In this document: positions 1 to 6,253 of the stretch, piece by piece
How the letters are laid out: every line of letters begins with the position of its first letter
Position numbering within the stretch: the stretch's first letter is position 1
Source: Spirochaetales bacterium
GTDB taxonomy: Bacteria; Spirochaetota; Spirochaetia; ARS1246
DNA length: 7,188 nt
Direction of reading: 5' to 3'
Assembly (NCBI GenBank): GCA_016930115.1
Contig: JAFGHN010000136.1
Location: 1-7,188, forward strand
Made by a program: the position numbers and the translations under genes
The notes under the pieces: model-generated
Database searches by the model: none
Seen by the model: only the letters and a program-made list of their open reading frames with translations
Told to the model about the DNA's origin: nothing

Positions 1-1
1 A

Positions 2-607
2 GTGCAGTTGACTCCTTCCGTCCCTGAACAGGCAATCACCGCGGCGACTTTGATATACGATGCGGATCCGGCCCTTTGGAATTCTCTTTTCTCGGGGGAT
101 GCAGAGGGCGCACAGCGTTATTTCGAGGAAGAGTGGAAGGCGGAAGAAAGTATCTACGGCTATCAGTTTTCCACTTCAGCTCTGCTTCGCGGAGAGCTCG
201 TGGGTATCGAGTTTGGACTTGATCTCGCCGCGCAGCGAAAATTCAGCTACGGGACGGGTAAACGCGGCATTCCGTGCCTGCGGGCAGAGACGGCCAAGGC
301 TTTTGAGGAAAATTGCGCCTACATCCGGTATCTCATCCCCTCTGTGCCCGACGGCGTGTACTACCTGCAGTTCTTGTCGGTTGCAGCGAAGCTGCGCGGC
401 CTGGGTGTTGGAGCGAAATTGTTGTCCAACGCCCTTGAACTTGCGAAAAAGAAGGGCTACAAGGCGTGCCAACTCGATGTTTCCGGTGACAGCCCGGCCG
501 TGGCTTTCTACCTGCACATGGGTTTGGAGATTCTCTCGGAGAGCCGGGTTATCCCGCTCGCAAGGCTCGGGGTTCACAATCATTACCGGATGGTGATGAG
601 TTTTTGA
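2..607 (+). CDS. GNAT family N-acetyltransferase
   Basis: This is a 201-residue protein of the GNAT fold, which moves an acetyl group from acetyl-CoA to an amine; the acceptor cannot be read from the sequence. The acetyl-CoA pyrophosphate-binding motif A is clear at residues 132-140 (R-G-L-G-V-G-A-K-L, matching R/Q-x-x-G-x-G/A). It follows a beta strand at about 121-127 (YLQFLSV) and is followed by a helix. Motif B is seen at 161-174 (S-G-D-S-P-A-V-A-F-Y then M-G), the usual 'N-x-P-A-x-x-x-Y-x-x-x-G' element. The N-terminal part (ITAATLIYDADPALW) resembles the start of many GNATs, so little or nothing is missing. The GTG at position 2 is the first in-frame start, but its ribosome site lies outside the window and the true start may be further upstream. 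No terminator is obvious in the 60 bases before the convergent gene. Family assignment is firm, substrate unknown. Confidence 0.88.
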   Translation: MQLTPSVPEQAITAATLIYDADPALWNSLFSGDAEGAQRYFEEEWKAEESIYGYQFSTSALLRGELVGIEFGLDLAAQRKFSYGTGKRGIPCLRAETAKAFEENCAYIRYLIPSVPDGVYYLQFLSVAAKLRGLGVGAKLLSNALELAKKKGYKACQLDVSGDSPAVAFYLHMGLEILSESRVIPLARLGVHNHYRMVMSF

Positions 608-666
608 GGGCCTGATTTCAGTACGACCGCCCGGGAAAGGAGAATCCCCGCGTATTTCCGTTTGCG

Positions 667-2277
667 TCAATGCCAATCGTCTATCTCATCCAGGGGATAG
701 ATAGGCCGGGGTATACTGGTGTAGTTCAGGCCGAACACGTCGATGTTCGTCGTTCCCGGTGTTGCCACGTTTATCGTCTTGCGATTCACAGGCATGAAGG
801 TGAACCTGAAGGGAAACAGGTTTTTCACCACCACCGCATCAGCCTTGCACGGTTTGAGGCCGAGCTCTGAAAAGAAATCCGGGTCATATACATAGGTTGG
901 AAGCTCACTCAAGATCAGGTGTATGCCTTTGTGCCTGACAACCGCCAGCGTGCCGTACTGTTCGGTTTGTTCAACGCGCAACACCTTCCCGTCGAACTTC
1001 ACCCGGGTGTTGTACTCTTTTTCGAGGTTTCTTCCGACCTCCACGGCGATCTCGTTTCCCGCTCCGGCGGCCGCGGCCATTCTTGCGGCTTCACCATCGC
1101 GCAGCGGAATATAAACGCAAAGATCCGGATCGTGCTCAAGAAAAGCCTTGAGGATCCACGCATTCTCTCCGGGTGCACCCGCTCCCACGGCATCGGAAAC
1201 ATCGCAGATCACCGTTGTGCCAAGTGCTCTGGCAAGCCAACTTCGCCGTACCAGGGCTACCGCTTGCTCCGCACTCAGCTGATCGGGAAGCGGTGCATCC
1301 CGGACTGCCCAGCACATGTCCGCGAGCGTGTCAGCGGCGCGTGCAGCCGCCTGCCGCGCGTCCGGGAGCGCCGCCGCGTCGGCGACCGCCACGGTTGTCC
1401 ACCCGAGCTCCTGATCATCAAGCCAGATATGCACCATGAAAACCGAGGTCGATAGTATGCCCGGTTCACGCTCGAGCCGTTTCATTGTCCGGAACACTCT
1501 GTTCATGGGTGGCAGAAAATCAATCGTCATACCACCCCCTTTCAGCAGCCGCATGTTGCGGACTACCATGACCGGCTTCACCTCTCCGCGTACCGCCCGG
1601 ATCAGGATGGCCCCGGCGGCGTAACCAGTCTCCTCGAAGTCCCGGTGAGGATTTGTCTTGTACCCGACGATGAAATCGGCTAATTCCGCGCGTCTTTCTG
1701 TGATATTCGCGTGCAGATCGTGAGAAGCGCCTATGACAGCATCGACACCCACGACGCTGCGTACGGCTTCGATCAGATCTCCTTCCGGATCGGACATTCC
1801 TTCAACACCCATTGCGCCGTGAAGGGCGAGATATACGCCGTCAAGCGGCATCGCTTCTTCCAGACCTTCGATCATTTCCGATTTGAAAGCGTCAAATACT
1901 TCCCGTGTTACCGGGCCGCCTGACATTGCCATTGCCTTGAACAGCGGGATGACCGCTATTTCGCCGTTACCGATCGCAGAAACCGCTGAATAGAAACCCG
2001 AGAGGGCGTTTTCGCCTTCGGCGGCGTATTGGACAACTTCCTCTCCGCGCCGGATACCTAGTGCCCGAAAATCTTTCAGAGTTGTCGGCACAGGGGAGAA
2101 TGAGTTGGTCTCCTGGGCAAACTCAAGCACGGCGATTCTGTAAACAGGCCCGGGCGGTGTCACGTAGAAAGCCGAATCCATCGTCCGGCAGGATGACGCG
2201 AGGAGCGATGCCGACAGAAAGATGATACCAAGCGTATACCGAATGAGGTGTTTCGACTTACCAGGCTTGTTGACCAT
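667..2277 (-). CDS. M81-family metallopeptidase (MlrC/microcystinase C-like), putative lipoprotein
   Basis: A 536-residue member of peptidase family M81, whose known example MlrC cleaves linearised microcystin; for most homologues the natural substrate is unknown. The N-terminal catalytic domain spans about 47-340. It has R-I-A-V-L-E-F-A-Q-E-T-N-S-F (47-60, with E56), L-H-G-A-M (H153), H-D-L-H-A-N (D187, H189) and N-P-H (H211). The likely zinc ligands are D187, H189 and H211, with H153 nearby, at spacings matching my recollection of MlrC. The C-terminal domain (about 355-528) has the usual D-V-S-D-A-V-G-A-G-A-P-G-E and, near the end, T-P-G and R-P-I-Y-P. The chosen start gives a basic N-terminus (K4, K7, K9, R13), a hydrophobic stretch and L-L-A-S-S-C with Cys30, a permissive lipobox. 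The frame stays open up to 2460, but the extra 61 residues are not signal-like. The ribosome site at 2277 is weak. Enzyme family is secure; lipidation and start are inferred. Confidence 0.9.
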   Translation of the reverse strand: MVNKPGKSKHLIRYTLGIIFLSASLLASSCRTMDSAFYVTPPGPVYRIAVLEFAQETNSFSPVPTTLKDFRALGIRRGEEVVQYAAEGENALSGFYSAVSAIGNGEIAVIPLFKAMAMSGGPVTREVFDAFKSEMIEGLEEAMPLDGVYLALHGAMGVEGMSDPEGDLIEAVRSVVGVDAVIGASHDLHANITERRAELADFIVGYKTNPHRDFEETGYAAGAILIRAVRGEVKPVMVVRNMRLLKGGGMTIDFLPPMNRVFRTMKRLEREPGILSTSVFMVHIWLDDQELGWTTVAVADAAALPDARQAAARAADTLADMCWAVRDAPLPDQLSAEQAVALVRRSWLARALGTTVICDVSDAVGAGAPGENAWILKAFLEHDPDLCVYIPLRDGEAARMAAAAGAGNEIAVEVGRNLEKEYNTRVKFDGKVLRVEQTEQYGTLAVVRHKGIHLILSELPTYVYDPDFFSELGLKPCKADAVVVKNLFPFRFTFMPVNRKTINVATPGTTNIDVFGLNYTSIPRPIYPLDEIDDWH

Positions 2278-2313
2278 AAACGTATCAGGCCGCCCGCGGC
2301 TTTGGTTTCCTGG

Positions 2314-2319
2314 AGTATA
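2314..2319 (-). promoter_or_regulatory. possible -10 box for the M81 gene
   Basis: On the minus strand this reads TATACT, five of six matches to TATAAT, and would start a transcript near 2307, about 30 bases before the ATG at 2277. No convincing -35 sits 16-18 bases upstream, so this is weak support. It does agree with the short lipoprotein start rather than the longer reading frame to 2460. Confidence 0.25.
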
Positions 2320-2412
2320 GTGCGCGTGTCGGGAATATGCCATCGGCGAAGCCTGAATACCGGGGTAACGGGGTCGTGCCGATAGTACAACCGTGATTTC
2401 CTGCCCCGGCTG

Positions 2413-2442
2413 TTGTCCAAGTGAGATAACCGGTGATATAAA
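2413..2442 (+). promoter_or_regulatory. putative sigma70 promoter for the leader ORF and small gene
   Basis: TTGTCC (2413-2418), an 18-base spacer and TATAAA (2437-2442). Transcription would begin near 2449, which puts the Shine-Dalgarno sequence GGAGGT (2449-2454) at the very 5' end of the message. That is unusually close, so either the start is a little upstream or the leader is very short. Confidence 0.45.
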
Positions 2443-2461
2443 GAGCATGGAGGTGGTCAAA

Positions 2462-2500
2462 ATGGCTGAGACGAAGCTGCCGGCGGGTGGTGTGCAATGA
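2462..2500 (+). CDS. possible 12-residue leader peptide, MAETKLPAGGVQ
   Basis: An ATG at 2462 lies seven bases after a full GGAGGT Shine-Dalgarno sequence (2449-2454) and opens a 12-codon frame ending at TGA 2498-2500. The stop overlaps the ATG of the next gene in the arrangement ATGA, the classic layout for termination-reinitiation coupling. The following gene has only a poor ribosome site of its own (GGGTGGTG just upstream), so ribosomes may be delivered through this short frame. The peptide has no run of one amino acid, so classical attenuation by starvation for one amino acid is not suggested. No alternative hairpins were recognised. It could also be chance, or the visible sign of a frameshift joining the two frames. 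Confidence 0.45.
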   Translation: MAETKLPAGGVQ

Positions 2501-2760
2501 GTAGCGAAGAAAGCAAATTAATAGAGTTTGCTCTGGAATTCGACGGTTCGGAAGAGCAGAGGCTTCTTGCGCCGCCGCAAGCGCGGATGTATCTGAAAAA
2601 TCTTCCGGGGCAAACCGAAGAGAGCAAGTTCTATATTATGTCGGAGAAAATGGAGCCGACGGAGTTGACCACGTATATCGATCTGATGATCATCAATCTC
2701 AAACGATTGAAGGCACAGTCGAAGAAAAGGCTTTCGGCGTACAGACGGATGTTACGGTAG
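2497..2760 (+). CDS. small hypothetical protein, 87 aa
   Basis: I do not recognise this protein. It is 87 residues, soluble, with no signal peptide or membrane segment. The first half is acidic (S-S-E-E-S-K, E-F-D-G-S-E-E). The C-terminal third is strongly basic (K-R-L-K-A-Q-S-K-K-R-L, then Y-R-R-M-L-R) and probably helical, which could suit nucleic-acid or ribosome contact, but that is speculation. The ATG at 2497 is the only start in this frame, because an in-frame TGA lies at 2467-2469. It overlaps the stop of the possible leader ORF by ATGA. A run of six T follows the stop (2763-2768) but no clear hairpin precedes it. The next gene is tRNA-Glu with its own promoter. Confidence 0.7.
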   Translation: MSSEESKLIEFALEFDGSEEQRLLAPPQARMYLKNLPGQTEESKFYIMSEKMEPTELTTYIDLMIINLKRLKAQSKKRLSAYRRMLR

Positions 2761-2782
2761 CGTTTTTTCCGGCGATGCGAGA

Positions 2783-2811
2783 TTGACAGCGCCTCGATAA
2801 TTCTGTAGTTT
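2783..2811 (+). promoter_or_regulatory. promoter of tRNA-Glu
   Basis: A perfect -35 TTGACA (2783-2788), a 17-base spacer and TAGTTT (2806-2811). The predicted start, near 2818, is about seven bases before the mature 5' end of the tRNA, the short leader expected for a single tRNA gene. The -10 is imperfect, but position and -35 make the call reasonable. Confidence 0.6.
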
Positions 2812-2824
2812 GTTGCTGCTGAAT

Positions 2825-2896
<72 letters not shown>

Positions 2897-2918
2897 GAAC
2901 ATAACTTATATTCCGGAT

Positions 2919-2955
2919 AAAAAAAGGCCGGCGGAATACCTTCCCCGGCCTTTTT
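2919..2955. terminator. bidirectional rho-independent terminator
   Basis: The stem is GGCCGG (2926-2931), a bulged C, and GGAA (2933-2936), with loop TACC, pairing with TTCC (2941-2944) and CCGGCC (2945-2950). It is flanked by seven A on the left (2919-2925) and five T on the right (2951-2955). Read on the plus strand it ends the tRNA-Glu transcript. Read on the minus strand the T tract is seven long, so it also serves the minus-strand gene ending at 3009. Confidence 0.9.
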
Positions 2956-3008
2956 CGTTGATGGCGCGCCGGGCCTTGCCCGTGCACCTGCCTGCGAGAC
3001 AATTCGAA

Positions 3009-3470
3009 TCAGAACCAGAACCGAAAACCTATTGCTCCCTGGATATCGAACTGGGGGAAACGGAGCTCAGGGCTGAGCCCGATTCCGATCGCCGGGGCTA
3101 ATTCCAGGAACAATTCGAGCGGATCGATTACGAACATATGAATGCCAACCGGTACACGTAGCCCCAGGTCAAACACTCCGCTGCCGAGGACGGCATAGAG
3201 CCCCGGGCCGACATACAAATCAAGCATTTCGACAAGGTTGGTTTCGTAAAGCCACCAGTCGGCGGTTATACCGATATTGAACCAGTCATAGCCGAACCGG
3301 GCGCCCAATCCAAAGACCGCCGGATACTCGTCGAACTTCACGGACAGCATTCCGCTCGTGCCTAAGCTGCCGCCGAAATTCAATCCAAATGCCCCGCCGA
3401 TACCGAAACTGAAGGCCGGCGCTACAGCAATCGCCGCGAGCAAGATTATCAGCAAGATTCTCTTTTTCAC
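3009..3470 (-). CDS. small outer-membrane beta-barrel-like protein
   Basis: A 153-residue exported protein with no specific family recognised. The GTG at 3470 is chosen because a perfect GGAGG (3476-3480) sits five bases upstream and the frame then opens with a textbook signal peptide. Residues 2-4 are K-K-R, followed by a hydrophobic core to about 17 and a cleavage site after A19 or S21 (A-P-A-F-S). The mature part is rich in Gly, Phe, Leu and alternating patterns such as G-I-G-G-A-F-G-L-N-F-G-G, and the chain ends F-R-F-W-F. A terminal Phe after alternating aromatic residues is the recognition signature of Gram-negative outer-membrane barrels. About 130 mature residues would fit an eight-stranded barrel. 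It has its own promoter, divergent from the UPRT-like gene, and shares the terminator at 2919-2955. Longer frames upstream to 3542 run through the promoter and are not credible. Confidence 0.82.
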   Translation of the reverse strand: MKKRILLIILLAAIAVAPAFSFGIGGAFGLNFGGSLGTSGMLSVKFDEYPAVFGLGARFGYDWFNIGITADWWLYETNLVEMLDLYVGPGLYAVLGSGVFDLGLRVPVGIHMFVIDPLELFLELAPAIGIGLSPELRFPQFDIQGAIGFRFWF

Positions 3471-3504
3471 GATTTCCTCCAAAATGAATATGACTTTGAA
3501 TACT

Positions 3505-3533
3505 AAAATATGGCGGACCCACATAATGGTCAA
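3505..3533 (-). promoter_or_regulatory. promoter of the beta-barrel gene
   Basis: On the minus strand: TTGACC (3533-3528), a 17-base spacer and TATTTT (3510-3505). Start expected near 3498, giving a 5' UTR of about 28 bases that holds the GGAGG site before GTG 3470. Confidence 0.65.
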
Positions 3534-3538
3534 GCCCT

Positions 3539-3564
3539 TCAATGCACTAGGTATACCGCATTGA
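3539..3564. promoter_or_regulatory. inverted repeat between divergent promoters, candidate operator
   Basis: TCAATGC (3539-3545) and GCATTGA (3558-3564) are perfect seven-base inverted arms separated by 12 bases. A further 8-base palindrome, GGTATACC (3550-3557), lies between them. The right arm covers the first four bases of the plus-strand -35 box and the left arm lies six bases from the minus-strand -35. A dimeric regulator bound here could affect both promoters. No regulator gene is seen nearby and short repeats can arise by chance. Confidence 0.4.
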
Positions 3565-3589
3565 CCGGCAAAATCCCGCGTATTACAAT
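3561..3589 (+). promoter_or_regulatory. promoter of the UPRT-like/TPR operon
   Basis: TTGACC (3561-3566), a 17-base spacer and TACAAT (3584-3589), a good sigma70-type promoter. Start expected near 3596, about 37 bases before ATG 3633, which supports the shorter start for the UPRT-like gene. Confidence 0.7.
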
Positions 3590-3632
3590 TCCATCGGCGG
3601 ACGGGTGCCGGAACAGTCTCCCGGGGGCCACA

Positions 3633-4697
3633 ATGAATAGCGTAATATTAAAGGCAAAAGATCTCGACGGTTACCTCACGGATGGAGACAGGGAAAGCCT
3701 GAATGAGATGGACTGTCTCTATGACAGGGCCCTCTCTCTCTTTTCCAGGCTCGAGCATGCAACGGATGCCGCGGAAGCGAAACGGCGACGGAGCGCCCTC
3801 ATCGATCTGTATAACGAGATGGGGGATTTGATGCGCAAGATCACCGCTGCAGAAAAAGCGATTCACGTCTATTCGTTTGAGACTCCCAGATCGGCACACG
3901 GTGAGGCCTCCAGACTCATCGCCAAGTTACGTGACACCGGGACAACACGGCAGGAGTTTGTCTATTACATACAGCGCGCCTATGAGTTGCTTTTCAATCT
4001 GTCGGTAACATCTTCTGCGGGTCAGAAGCAGAATTACATCATCACCCGCACTCCGGTAAAAACGCCCGTGCAGAACTACGCGGTGCACAAAATCCCTGAC
4101 GTGGACGGGGATTATGAGCATGCTGTCATGTGTGTCATGCTCCGGGGCGCGTTATTGCCGTCGATGATCATGTCGAAAGAAATCCAGGAATATACTTCTG
4201 CAAGATACGTGACGCCCTTCGCGCTCTTTCGTATTCAGAGGGACGATTCAAAGCAGGAGTACAACATGGAATACATTCTCAACCTCGACAAATCGTTTTT
4301 CAAACTTGAAACGCTTGATGACAAGGACCTGATTTTCGCTGACCCGATGAATGCAACCGGCGGCAGTCTTGTTACCATTATGAGCTATTTACTGGAGCAG
4401 GGAATCAAGCCGCGTTCAGTGAGATTCTTTAACGTGATATCTGCGCTGAAAGGCTCGCTGCGGATTGTTCGTGCCCTTAAGAACGTGGTTGTATACACGC
4501 TATGGATGGACCCGATGTTGAATGATGCAGCCTATATCATGCCTGGTCTTGGTGACGCCGGGGACAGGATCAACGGTCCCGATTCGAGCGACAGACCGCG
4601 CAACATCATCCAGCTGATATCGGACTACGGTGCGAATATCATCGAGCTCTATCGGTCTCAGGTACGCGAAATCGAGGATACCGTCCTTGGAAAATAG
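3633..4697 (+). CDS. uracil phosphoribosyltransferase-like protein with N- and C-terminal extensions
   Basis: A 354-residue protein whose second half is a UPRT-type phosphoribosyltransferase; UPRT makes UMP from uracil and PRPP in pyrimidine salvage. The PRPP loop is at 237-245 (D-P-M-N-A-T-G-G-S, canonical D-P-M-L-A-T-G-G-S). The uracil-site signature is at 301-312 (Y-I-M-P-G-L-G-D-A-G-D-R), and W-M-D-P-M-L-N-D at 291-298 replaces the usual I-D-x-x-L-N-E. The L-R-A-G region becomes L-R-G-A (170-173). Standard UPRTs have about 210 residues and end shortly after G-D-A-G-D. Here about 130-155 mainly helical residues precede the domain and about 40 follow it. Activity is likely but not assured, and another base or a regulatory role is possible. 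ATG 3633 fits the promoter at 3561-3589; the ribosome site (GGGGG, 3623-3627) is weak. The downstream TPR lipoprotein gene overlaps it. Confidence 0.85.
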   Translation: MNSVILKAKDLDGYLTDGDRESLNEMDCLYDRALSLFSRLEHATDAAEAKRRRSALIDLYNEMGDLMRKITAAEKAIHVYSFETPRSAHGEASRLIAKLRDTGTTRQEFVYYIQRAYELLFNLSVTSSAGQKQNYIITRTPVKTPVQNYAVHKIPDVDGDYEHAVMCVMLRGALLPSMIMSKEIQEYTSARYVTPFALFRIQRDDSKQEYNMEYILNLDKSFFKLETLDDKDLIFADPMNATGGSLVTIMSYLLEQGIKPRSVRFFNVISALKGSLRIVRALKNVVVYTLWMDPMLNDAAYIMPGLGDAGDRINGPDSSDRPRNIIQLISDYGANIIELYRSQVREIEDTVLGK

Positions 4698-5613
4698 ACT
4701 GGTTATCAGGTTCATTTCGGCGCTTCTTTTTCTGTCCGTTTTGCTGTCAGGGTGTGAGTCGGGCGTGCCTCCTGAAGAAGTGGCTCAGGTCTATTACAAC
4801 CTGGGCAATGCCTATTTTGAGCTCGAGAAATATTCCCTGGCGGTCACTGCGTACCTGAATGCCCTCGCCCTGGACGATACACTTCCGCAGGCAGGATATA
4901 ATCTTGCCAGGGTCTATATCGAATCGGGGGATTACAAACAGGGCCTGGCGGCTCTTTCCGAATTGCTCAAGCAGGACCCGGGAAACAGCCTCGTTTTGAG
5001 TACCATCGGCTGGACTCACTACCTGTCTGCGGAATACGAAGAAGCATTAGGGGTTTTCGACGAGATCCTCCAGCGGACACCGACGGACAGGCGGGGTCTC
5101 TATAATGCCGCTGTGCTTGCGTTGAAACTTGACAGGAAAGAGGATGCCCTTGGTTACTTTCAGAGGCTCTACAGTGAAACCGCCGAAGCCGAAACGTTGT
5201 ACCGAATCGCGGCTCTTTACGTAGATCTCGAACGCTGGGAAGAAGCCGTTGAGGCGCTTACCGAGTACCTTGCGAAGAATCCCGACGATGCCGACGCCTA
5301 CTACGATCTCGGTATCGCCTATGCGGCTGAGCGGTATTACGGTAAGGCTCTTGACGCTTTTCAGGCGGGAATCGAACTCAAGAAAAACGATCCTCTTCTG
5401 CATTTTGAGAAAGCCGTTGTTCTGCTTCTCTACATTGAAAATGTGGACGAAGGCCTCAAGGCGTTGACCGCGGCGGTTGAAAATGGTTTTAAGGATACCG
5501 AACGGATTTCAGCGCTTCTGGGCGCGGACGAGCTGCTCTTCAAAGAGGAAGTGAGGAGTCTCTTCAAAGAGAAAGGAGTTCTGCCCGAGGAAGCACCGGC
5601 AACCGGGCCGTAA
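4687..5613 (+). CDS. TPR-repeat lipoprotein
   Basis: A 308-residue membrane-anchored scaffold made almost wholly of tetratricopeptide repeats, helical hairpins that hold protein partners; the partner is unknown. The TTG at 4687 is chosen because GAGGA (4674-4678) lies eight bases upstream and the frame then gives a short lipoprotein signal: R4 and R8, a hydrophobic core and L-L-S-G-C with lipidated Cys23. The frame is open back to an ATG at 4630, which would put the lipobox too far from the start. About seven repeats follow, near 33-66, 67-100, 101-134, 135-167, 168-201, 202-235 and 236-269, with typical W/Y-L-G-Y-A-F-A-P positions (for example Y-Y-N-L-G-N-A-Y-F). A non-repeat tail ends with L-P-E-E-A-P-A-T-G-P. 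It overlaps the UPRT-like gene by 11 bases, so the two are co-transcribed and probably translationally linked. The stop is four bases from that of adk. Confidence 0.9.
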   Translation: MENRLVIRFISALLFLSVLLSGCESGVPPEEVAQVYYNLGNAYFELEKYSLAVTAYLNALALDDTLPQAGYNLARVYIESGDYKQGLAALSELLKQDPGNSLVLSTIGWTHYLSAEYEEALGVFDEILQRTPTDRRGLYNAAVLALKLDRKEDALGYFQRLYSETAEAETLYRIAALYVDLERWEEAVEALTEYLAKNPDDADAYYDLGIAYAAERYYGKALDAFQAGIELKKNDPLLHFEKAVVLLLYIENVDEGLKALTAAVENGFKDTERISALLGADELLFKEEVRSLFKEKGVLPEEAPATGP

Positions 5614-5617
5614 GCTG

Positions 5618-6253
5618 TTATTTCAGGTGTTCGAGCGCGGCAGTCACCGAACTCAAGACCTCGGCCGGGGCGGGAGCGCCGTCAATGTCTATCATCAAAC
5701 CGGTTTTCTCATAGTATCCGAGCAAAGGAGCCGTCTGGTTCTGATACACCGACAGACGCTTGCGGATTGAGGTTTCGCTGTCGTCTTCCCGCTGGATGAG
5801 TTTCCCTCCGCAACGGTCGCAGATACCTTCATGTTTGGGCGGTTGGAACTCGACGTGATGAATAAAACCGCAGCTTGAGCAGATACGACGTCCGCTCAGC
5901 CGTTTGATAAGGATCTCATCACTCACTTCGAAATTGATAACGGCGTCAAGCTCCGTAATGCCGGCCAAGGCTTCGGCCTGGGGAATTGTTCTGGGGAAAC
6001 CGTCAAGAATGTACCCGGAGTTTGTGTCCTTTGCGGTCAGGCGTTCACGCACAAGATCGACGGTGAGCTCGTCGGGAACCAGCGCACCGGAGTCAAGTAT
6101 TTGTTTCACTTTCTTTCCCAGATCCGTCTGGTTCTTGATCGCCGCTCTGAAAAGATCACCCGTGGAGATATGCGGTATTCCGAGCTTTTCCGCAAGCTTC
6201 ACCGCGATAGTACCTTTTCCTGCACCTGGTGGGCCAAAAAATACGAGTTTCAT
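5618..6253 (-). CDS. adk: adenylate kinase, zinc-binding LID type
   Basis: Cytoplasmic enzyme catalysing ATP + AMP = 2 ADP, essential for nucleotide balance. The 211 residues match the bacterial long form. The P-loop is G-P-P-G-A-G-K-G-T at 7-15, the AMP-site S-T-G-D-L-F-R at 30-36, and D-G-F-P-R-T at 84-89. The LID carries R122-R123 and four cysteines, C125-x2-C128 and C145-x2-C148, the zinc-ribbon version found in many Gram-positive and other bacteria rather than the H-bond network of E. coli. The start is fixed by GAGGAG five bases before ATG 6253. That ATG overlaps the stop of the zinc-finger gene (ATGA), so the two genes are one operon with coupled translation. It converges on the TPR gene with no room for a hairpin terminator between the stops. 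Confidence 0.98.
   Translation of the reverse strand: MKLVFFGPPGAGKGTIAVKLAEKLGIPHISTGDLFRAAIKNQTDLGKKVKQILDSGALVPDELTVDLVRERLTAKDTNSGYILDGFPRTIPQAEALAGITELDAVINFEVSDEILIKRLSGRRICSSCGFIHHVEFQPPKHEGICDRCGGKLIQREDDSETSIRKRLSVYQNQTAPLLGYYEKTGLMIDIDGAPAPAEVLSSVTAALEHLK

Noticed and set aside
607..666. Terminator between the GNAT and M81 genes
   Set aside because: Only weak short complementarity (CGGG with CCCG) and no T tract.
176..676. 166-residue minus-strand frame over the GNAT gene
   Set aside because: Antisense to the conserved GNAT motifs A and B; no family features of its own.
919..1455. 178-residue plus-strand frame inside the M81 gene
   Set aside because: It is antisense to conserved M81 domain sequence, has no ribosome site or recognisable motif, and is a shadow of the coding strand.
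2278..2460. Longer N-terminus of the M81 protein (61 extra residues, start at 2460)
   Set aside because: The added residues are not signal- or domain-like, the frame overlaps the divergent promoter and leader ORF, and starting at 2277 places a lipoprotein signal at the N-terminus.
2970..2982. CGGGC-ctt-GCCCG hairpin as a second terminator
   Set aside because: Only five pairs, with no T tract on either side; the strong terminator next to it explains both transcripts.
3510..3632. Longer N-terminus of the UPRT-like protein
   Set aside because: It would start upstream of the likely promoter (3561-3589), so it would not be on the transcript.
4630..4686. ATG start for the TPR lipoprotein
   Set aside because: It would bury the LLSGC lipobox more than 40 residues in; the TTG at 4687 has a good GAGGA site and gives a normal signal length.
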